Source of the DNA: CAYLNL01 sp964385175
GTDB lineage: Bacteria > Bacteroidota > Bacteroidia > Flavobacteriales > Flavobacteriaceae
Length of the DNA stretch: 64,000 nt
Direction of reading: 5' to 3'
Assembly: GCA_964385175.1 (NCBI GenBank)
Contig: CAYLNL010000001.1
Span: 248,001 to 312,000 of the forward strand
The notes beneath the pieces are model-generated. The model searched no databases and was not told the DNA's origin. It was given only the letters and a program-made list of their open reading frames with translations. Position numbers and translations under genes: made by a program. Below are positions 59,185-64,000 of this stretch, in pieces (the stretch's first letter is position 1; every line of letters starts with the position of its first letter).

Positions 59185-61257
59185 TTATTTTAAAAGTTGA
59201 TAGGCGAGCAGCGCCACCAGGTATGCAAAGGCCGTCATACACCCCAATTGCAGCAGCGGCCAGCGCCAGCTGTTGGTTTCCTGTTTCACGATGGCAAGCG
59301 TGCTCATACACTGCATGGCAAAGGCGTAAAAGAGCATGAGCGAAATGCCGGAGGCGGGCGTAAACAGCTTTTCGCCGGTAACGGGATGCACCTCCGCCGC
59401 CATGCGCTGCTTCACGGTTTCTTCTCCCGTTTCGCCCACGCTGTAAATGGTGGCGAGCGTGCCCACAAACACCTCGCGGGCGGCGAAGGAGCTCAGGATG
59501 GCGATGCCGATTTTCCAGTCGTAGCCCAGGGGTTCAAGAACAGGCTCTATGGCCTGCCCCACGATGCCGATGTAGGAATTTTTGAGCTGGCGCGCACCTG
59601 CCTCCTGCGCCGGCGCACCCGTGAGGGAAGCCGTTTCAGTGCCGTCAACCCGTCCCGAAGGCCCGTTAGACGCCAAAAACCAGAGGATAACGGCAATCGC
59701 CATGATAATTTTCCCGGCGCCCCATACAAAGCCCTTCGTCTTTTCGACCACTGTGAGCGCCACGTTTTTCAGGGACGGCAGCTTGTAATTGGGCATTTCT
59801 ACCACAAAAAATGAGTTGTTCCGCAGGCGGATGATTTTGTGGAGGAGGTATGCCGAAAAAATAGCCATGCCAAAGCCCAGCAGGTACAGCGCCATGAGGG
59901 TGATGCCCTGGAGATTCATCCCCAAAAAGCGCTCGTTGGGAATAACGAGGGCGATGAGGATGAGATATACCGGCAGGCGGGCGGAACAGGTGGTAAAAGG
60001 CGTTACCAGGATGGTGAGCAACCGCTCTTTCCAGCTTTCAATATTGCGGGTGGCCATAATGGCGGGGATGGCGCAGGCGGTGCCCGAAATAAGGGGGATA
60101 ACGCTCTTGCCGCTGAGCCCGAAACGGCGCATGGTGCGGTCTGTTAAAAACACCACGCGGCTCATGTAGCCCGTTTCTTCCAGCACGGAAATGAAGAGGA
60201 ACAGGAAAACAATTTGGGGAATAAACATCACAATGCCGCCTAAGCCCGGCAAAATGCCTTCGGCGAGCAGGCTGGTAAACAGCCCATGCGGCAAGCCTGT
60301 CTTCACCGTTTCGCTCAGCGAGGCAAACAGCCCGTCTATATAATCCATCGGGTAGCTACTCCAGTCGTAAATAGCCTGGAAAATGGTGAGCAGCACCACG
60401 AAAAAAATAAAATACCCATACACCTTGTGCGTGAGAACCCTGTCTAAAACCGCCCGCAGGTCTTTGCCGCGGAGGCGGTTTACCTGGTATCCTTCCTTCA
60501 GCACATCGTTGATAAACTGGTAGCGCAAAATAGTCTCCTTTTGCTGCAAACGCTTCAGTTCTGCCCCCGATTTGGTAGAAAAAGCCGAGGCGTCTTTAAC
60601 AGGATTCCGGCTTACCCGCGCAAAATTCACATCTTGCGTAATCACCAGCCAGAGCTTGTAGAGGTCCTGGTTGGGAAAAGCATTCCGCAAGCCGTCAAAA
60701 TACGTTTTATCAATCACCGAAGCGTGTACACAAGGCTCGGTAGAAAGGTTTTTGTAGTCGAGCAGCCACTCCTTAATTTCCGCGATGCCCGCACCCCTGC
60801 GCGCGCTCGTGAGCACAATCTTAGTTTTGAGGCGCTCTTCCAGCAGCGGAATATCTAAGGAAATGCCCTTGCGCCGCATCTGGTCGGCCATGTTAATAAC
60901 TAATATGGTGGGAATTTTGAGGTCTTTTACCTGCGTAAAGAGCAAAAGATTTCGCTTCAGGTTTTCCACATCGGTAACCACCACCGCCACATCGGGATAA
61001 TCTTTGTCGTTTTTGTTGAGCAGCAACTCAATCACCATACTCTCGTCTATGGAGGTGGCGTTGAGGCTGTAGGTGCCCGGCAGGTCTAAGATATGGGCTT
61101 TTACACCCCGCGGCAGCCGGCACACCCCTTCTTTGCGCTCCACGGTAATGCCGGGGTAGTTGCCCACCTTTTGGTTGAGACCGGTGAGCTGGTTGAACAC
61201 CGAGGTTTTGCCGGTATTGGGGTTCCCGATGAGCGCTACTTTTAGCTGCCTGCTCAT
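59185..61257 (-). CDS. feoB: Ferrous iron transporter FeoB
   Basis: 690 residues. The cytoplasmic G domain shows GNPNTGKTS (11-19), DLPGTYSLNA, NMAD and SARRG. The membrane domain (from about 280) includes gate-like Gly/Cys regions such as SGTACAIPAIMATR. It imports Fe2+ across the inner membrane. The start overlaps the feoA stop (ATGA). It ends with the typical mid-membrane LVALLAYQLLK. Confidence 0.95.
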   Translation of the reverse strand: MSRQLKVALIGNPNTGKTSVFNQLTGLNQKVGNYPGITVERKEGVCRLPRGVKAHILDLPGTYSLNATSIDESMVIELLLNKNDKDYPDVAVVVTDVENLKRNLLLFTQVKDLKIPTILVINMADQMRRKGISLDIPLLEERLKTKIVLTSARRGAGIAEIKEWLLDYKNLSTEPCVHASVIDKTYFDGLRNAFPNQDLYKLWLVITQDVNFARVSRNPVKDASAFSTKSGAELKRLQQKETILRYQFINDVLKEGYQVNRLRGKDLRAVLDRVLTHKVYGYFIFFVVLLTIFQAIYDWSSYPMDYIDGLFASLSETVKTGLPHGLFTSLLAEGILPGLGGIVMFIPQIVFLFLFISVLEETGYMSRVVFLTDRTMRRFGLSGKSVIPLISGTACAIPAIMATRNIESWKERLLTILVTPFTTCSARLPVYLILIALVIPNERFLGMNLQGITLMALYLLGFGMAIFSAYLLHKIIRLRNNSFFVVEMPNYKLPSLKNVALTVVEKTKGFVWGAGKIIMAIAVILWFLASNGPSGRVDGTETASLTGAPAQEAGARQLKNSYIGIVGQAIEPVLEPLGYDWKIGIAILSSFAAREVFVGTLATIYSVGETGEETVKQRMAAEVHPVTGEKLFTPASGISLMLFYAFAMQCMSTLAIVKQETNSWRWPLLQLGCMTAFAYLVALLAYQLLK

Positions 61258-61499
61258 AGGGCGCTGGTATTATTTACCCGCTCTACCTCTATTAACAGAG
61301 CGGTTTCTTTGCGGATGGCTAAGTAGGAGCCGTTTATGTTGAGGTAGAGCGGGTCGTGGAAGGGGGCGTACTGGATTACCTCTACTTCGTTGCCCGGCAA
61401 ACAGCCCATCTCGAAGAGTTTTATGGGGATAACGTCCGGGGAAATGGCTTTGATGATTCCCTTTTCGCCTCGTTTTAAATCGGCTACCGTGATTTTCAT
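61254..61499 (-). CDS. feoA: Ferrous iron transport protein FeoA
   Basis: 81 residues, SH3-like fold. It has DLKRGEKGIIKAI and KLFEMGCLPGNEVEVIQYAP, the common FeoA core, and ends in basic RKETALLIEVERV. It binds FeoB and stimulates its activity. It is the first gene of the operon and overlaps feoB by 4 bases. Confidence 0.93.
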   Translation of the reverse strand: MKITVADLKRGEKGIIKAISPDVIPIKLFEMGCLPGNEVEVIQYAPFHDPLYLNINGSYLAIRKETALLIEVERVNNTSAL

Positions 61500-61542
61500 C
61501 CTTATTTAGAATGATTTTAAGTAAGCAAAGATAGCACAAAAA

Positions 61543-62217
61543 TCAATGTTGGTAACCCGCCTGCAAAATTTTTACATCTGCCAGCAGCTTTTTCATCGCC
61601 TTTTCATCCGTACCATCGTAAAACCCGCGGATGCGGCGCTCTTTGTCCACCAGGATAAAATTTTCGGTGTGGATCATGTCGTATTCATCCCCATTGCCAT
61701 CGTCCTTAACCGCCAGGTACGATTTTCGCGCCAGTTCGTAAATCTGTTTTTTATCGCCGGTAACCAAATTCCACTTGCGGTCGTTCACCCCCTTCGCGCG
61801 CGCGTATTTTTTCAGTTGCGCCACGGAGTCTATCCGGGGCGTTACCGAGTGCGAGAGCAGCATGACCTCCTCATCGTGGAGAATGCGCTGCTGTATCTTC
61901 CGCATGTTGTCCGTCATAACCGGGCAAATGGAAGCGCAGGTGGTGAAGAAAAAATCGGCTATGTAAATTTTGCCCCGGTAATCTTCCTGCGTAATGGTGT
62001 CCCCGTTTTGGTTGAGGAGCGAAAAGTTGGCTATGGTGTGGTATTTCCGCACATACTGGACGGCGGTGTCCACCAATTCTGCATTTACCATGGCGGGTTG
62101 ATAGACGGGGAGGGTGGGGGCTGGTTTCAGGGCGCGGTAAAAGAGAGAAATACTAATAATGGAAAGAAAACCAAGGGTTATGGCGAGGTATTTAAATTGT
62201 TTGAAAAAAAGCCACAT
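61543..62217 (-). CDS. SCO1/SenC-family copper protein
   Basis: 224 residues. An N-terminal membrane anchor (FLSIISISLFYRAL) is followed by a thioredoxin-like domain. The copper-binding Cys pair is in FFTTCASICPVMTDNM and the distal His in YDMIHTENFILVD. SCO1 proteins help load the CuA centre of cytochrome c oxidase, so the cell probably respires with oxygen. It is transcribed separately from feoA, with 43 bases between. Confidence 0.92.
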   Translation of the reverse strand: MWLFFKQFKYLAITLGFLSIISISLFYRALKPAPTLPVYQPAMVNAELVDTAVQYVRKYHTIANFSLLNQNGDTITQEDYRGKIYIADFFFTTCASICPVMTDNMRKIQQRILHDEEVMLLSHSVTPRIDSVAQLKKYARAKGVNDRKWNLVTGDKKQIYELARKSYLAVKDDGNGDEYDMIHTENFILVDKERRIRGFYDGTDEKAMKKLLADVKILQAGYQH

Positions 62218-62406
62218 GCTGCCGTTACATAACTATCGTTGCAAAGATAGGGATAAATTGAGGATGAATTTGGAATTATGAATTGATAATTCCCAGGGGT
62301 CTTTGCAGTTAGTAGAGAAAATAGAGAATAGAATAACGAAAAGGGGGTAGCCAAAAACTACAGCGGGTGCACAAAATAGCCGTTTTTTTAACTCTTCTTA
62401 GGTAAA

Positions 62407-64000
62407 TTAATGGGCTTCCAGCCAGTTGTCGCCTGTATTTATATCTACTTCCAGGGGAACGGTGAGTGTATAGGCTTGTTCCATTTCGGTTTTTATGAGG
62501 GGTTTCACGCGTTCCAGTTCGGGTTTATAAACTTCAAATACCAGTTCGTCGTGCACTTGCAGGAGCATTTTGGTTTTAAAACGGGCTTCTTTTAGTTTTT
62601 GGTGAATGCGAATCATGGCTATTTTAATAATGTCTGCGGCGCTTCCCTGGATGGGGGCATTAACGGCGTTGCGCTCGGCAGCGCCGCGCACTACCTGGTT
62701 GCGGGAGTGAATATCTGGCAGGTAGCGTCTTCTGCCTAAAATAGTTTCTACGTAGCCTTGCTGCTGGGCTAATTGAATTTGGCGGTTTATGTATGCCCGT
62801 AGCTGGGGATAGGTAGCATAGTAGGCATCTATAAGCGCTTTGGCTTCGCTGCGGGAGAGGGTGGTTTGGTTGCTTAACCCAAATGCGGAAACGCCGTAGA
62901 TGATTCCAAAATTCACCGTTTTGGCATTGCTGCGCTGCTCGCGGGTTACCTCTTCAAGGGGCACATTAAATACCTTGGAGGCGGTGGAGACGTGAATGTC
63001 TTCTCCTTCGCGGAAAGCGCGTATCATGTTTTCTTCACCGCTAAGTGCGGCAATAATGCGGAGTTCTATCTGGGAATAATCGGCAGATAGCAATACATAC
63101 TCAGGGCTTGCGGCTACAAATGCTTTTCGCACTTCGCGCCCGCGTAGTGTGCGTATGGGGATGTTTTGCAAGTTGGGGTCGTTGCTGCTTAAACGGCCGG
63201 TAGAAGCTACGGCCTGGCTATAAATGGTGTGTACCCGCCCGGTTCTGGGGTTTATTTCGGCGGGAAGGGCTTCTATATAGGTGCTTTGTAGTTTTTGCAA
63301 CTGGCGCCATTCTAAAATATCGGCTATAATTTTGTGGTCTTTGGCAAGGGTAGCGAGCACGTCTTCTGAGGTGGCATATTGGCCTGTTTTTGTTTTTTTA
63401 GGCTGGCTAACCAGTTTCAATTTATTGAAAAGAATGGGTCCCAGCTGCTTGGGTGAAGCGAGGTTAAATTCTTCGCCTGCCTGTTCATAGATTTGCTGTT
63501 CTAATTTTCGGCTATCTTTTGTTAGTTCTTTAGAGAGCGATTTCAGGAATGGTACATCTACTTTAATACCTGCAATTTCCATATCGGCTAATACCTGTAG
63601 CAACGGCATTTCTATCTCTTCAAAGAGTTTCCGGGCGTTGTATCGGGTTAGTTCGGGTTCAAAATGTTTTTTAAGCTGGAGTGTAATATCGGCATCTTCT
63701 ACGGCGTATTCGGTTTGGAGAGCGGTGTCAACCTCGCGCATAGAGCGTTGGGTTTTGCCTTTCTTCCCGATAAGGGTTTCTATGGAAATAGGCTGGTAGT
63801 TGAGGTATGTTTCTGCTAATAAATCCATATTGTGGCGCATGTCTGCATGGAGAAGATAGTGGGCTATCATCGTATCAAAGAGAGGGCCTTTTACCGGTAT
63901 AGAATAGTTGGAAAGCACCTTGATGTCATATTTTAGATTATGACCTATCTTTTGGATGGATTCGGCTTCAAAAAAAGGACGGAATTCATCGAGAATTTGT
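62407..64000 (-). CDS. polA: DNA polymerase I, C-terminal part (truncated at window end)
   Basis: The open frame continues to the last base, so the start lies beyond 64000. The visible 3'-5' exonuclease part includes IGHNLKYDIKVL and the late YAVEDADITLQL. The polymerase domain has motif A DYSQIELRIIA, motif B RSNAKTVNFGIIYG and motif C QVHDELVFEV, all intact. This is a family A replicative-repair polymerase. It ends in NTGDNWLEAH at 62407. It appears unregulated by any nearby gene. Confidence 0.95.
   Translation of the reverse strand, partial: QILDEFRPFFEAESIQKIGHNLKYDIKVLSNYSIPVKGPLFDTMIAHYLLHADMRHNMDLLAETYLNYQPISIETLIGKKGKTQRSMREVDTALQTEYAVEDADITLQLKKHFEPELTRYNARKLFEEIEMPLLQVLADMEIAGIKVDVPFLKSLSKELTKDSRKLEQQIYEQAGEEFNLASPKQLGPILFNKLKLVSQPKKTKTGQYATSEDVLATLAKDHKIIADILEWRQLQKLQSTYIEALPAEINPRTGRVHTIYSQAVASTGRLSSNDPNLQNIPIRTLRGREVRKAFVAASPEYVLLSADYSQIELRIIAALSGEENMIRAFREGEDIHVSTASKVFNVPLEEVTREQRSNAKTVNFGIIYGVSAFGLSNQTTLSRSEAKALIDAYYATYPQLRAYINRQIQLAQQQGYVETILGRRRYLPDIHSRNQVVRGAAERNAVNAPIQGSAADIIKIAMIRIHQKLKEARFKTKMLLQVHDELVFEVYKPELERVKPLIKTEMEQAYTLTVPLEVDINTGDNWLEAH

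Overview
This window reads as a Bacteroidota chromosome segment, probably Saprospiria- or Chitinophagia-like, but that placement is inferred from gene content alone. The supporting signs are a NagB/PIG-L fusion, PreT/PreA, a FeoA-FeoB-Cys-rich operon, a SCO1 protein, TPR proteins and double-glycine peptide export. Core genes are mostly on the minus strand. No tRNA, rRNA, CRISPR array, transposase or integrase was seen.

Left edge (0-5 kb, minus strand): an apparently uncharacterised peptide-secretion operon. An overlooked 48-residue peptide (4755-4901) carries a canonical double-glycine leader and a short His-Cys-Cys core. A terminator-like hairpin follows, then two large paralogous proteins (degenerate STAND-NTPase remnant plus TPR-like repeats), then the first 21 codons of a C39-peptidase ABC transporter that runs off the window. 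Next come a DUF1508 protein and a NagB/PIG-L deacetylase fusion (5.5-7.9 kb).

8.2-13.4 kb (minus): a tight four-gene cassette of a Mig-like HhH-GPD glycosylase, a C5-cytosine methyltransferase, a protein with two GHKL ATPase domains (MORC/Hsp90-like and histidine-kinase-like), and a receiver domain fused to a HEPN-like RNase domain. This looks like a modification-linked two-component defence system and is one of the two strongest novelty candidates.

13.5-19 kb (minus): PotD-PotB-PotC-PotA polyamine uptake with an aldehyde dehydrogenase. 21.5-35 kb (minus): the reductive pyrimidine degradation pathway (PreT, PreA, dihydropyrimidinase, beta-ureidopropionase, omega-aminotransferase, CoA-acylating semialdehyde dehydrogenase, NCS1 transporter). 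It is split by an island of toxin-antitoxin and accessory genes.

35-59 kb is accessory-rich: a TetR/ABC/HlyD/TolC export operon whose ABC ATPase has lost key motifs, an OLD-like ATPase with a PD-(D/E)XK-like partner, MntA/HepT, a type II restriction-modification pair, an Mrr-like nuclease, an ImmA/IrrE-DUF4411 pair with a frameshifted PIN gene, a HEPN protein, a 1110-residue polymorphic toxin with a pre-toxin TG region, and further nuclease-like genes. Nearly every accessory unit between 19 and 59 kb is bordered by copies of one mosaic, GC-rich, hairpin-rich interspersed repeat. It is not seen in the flanking core regions, and its polarity flips between 31.6 and 35.2 kb. The right edge (59-64 kb, minus) returns to core genes: iron uptake (FeoA, FeoB, Cys-rich protein), SCO1 and DNA polymerase I (truncated by the window).
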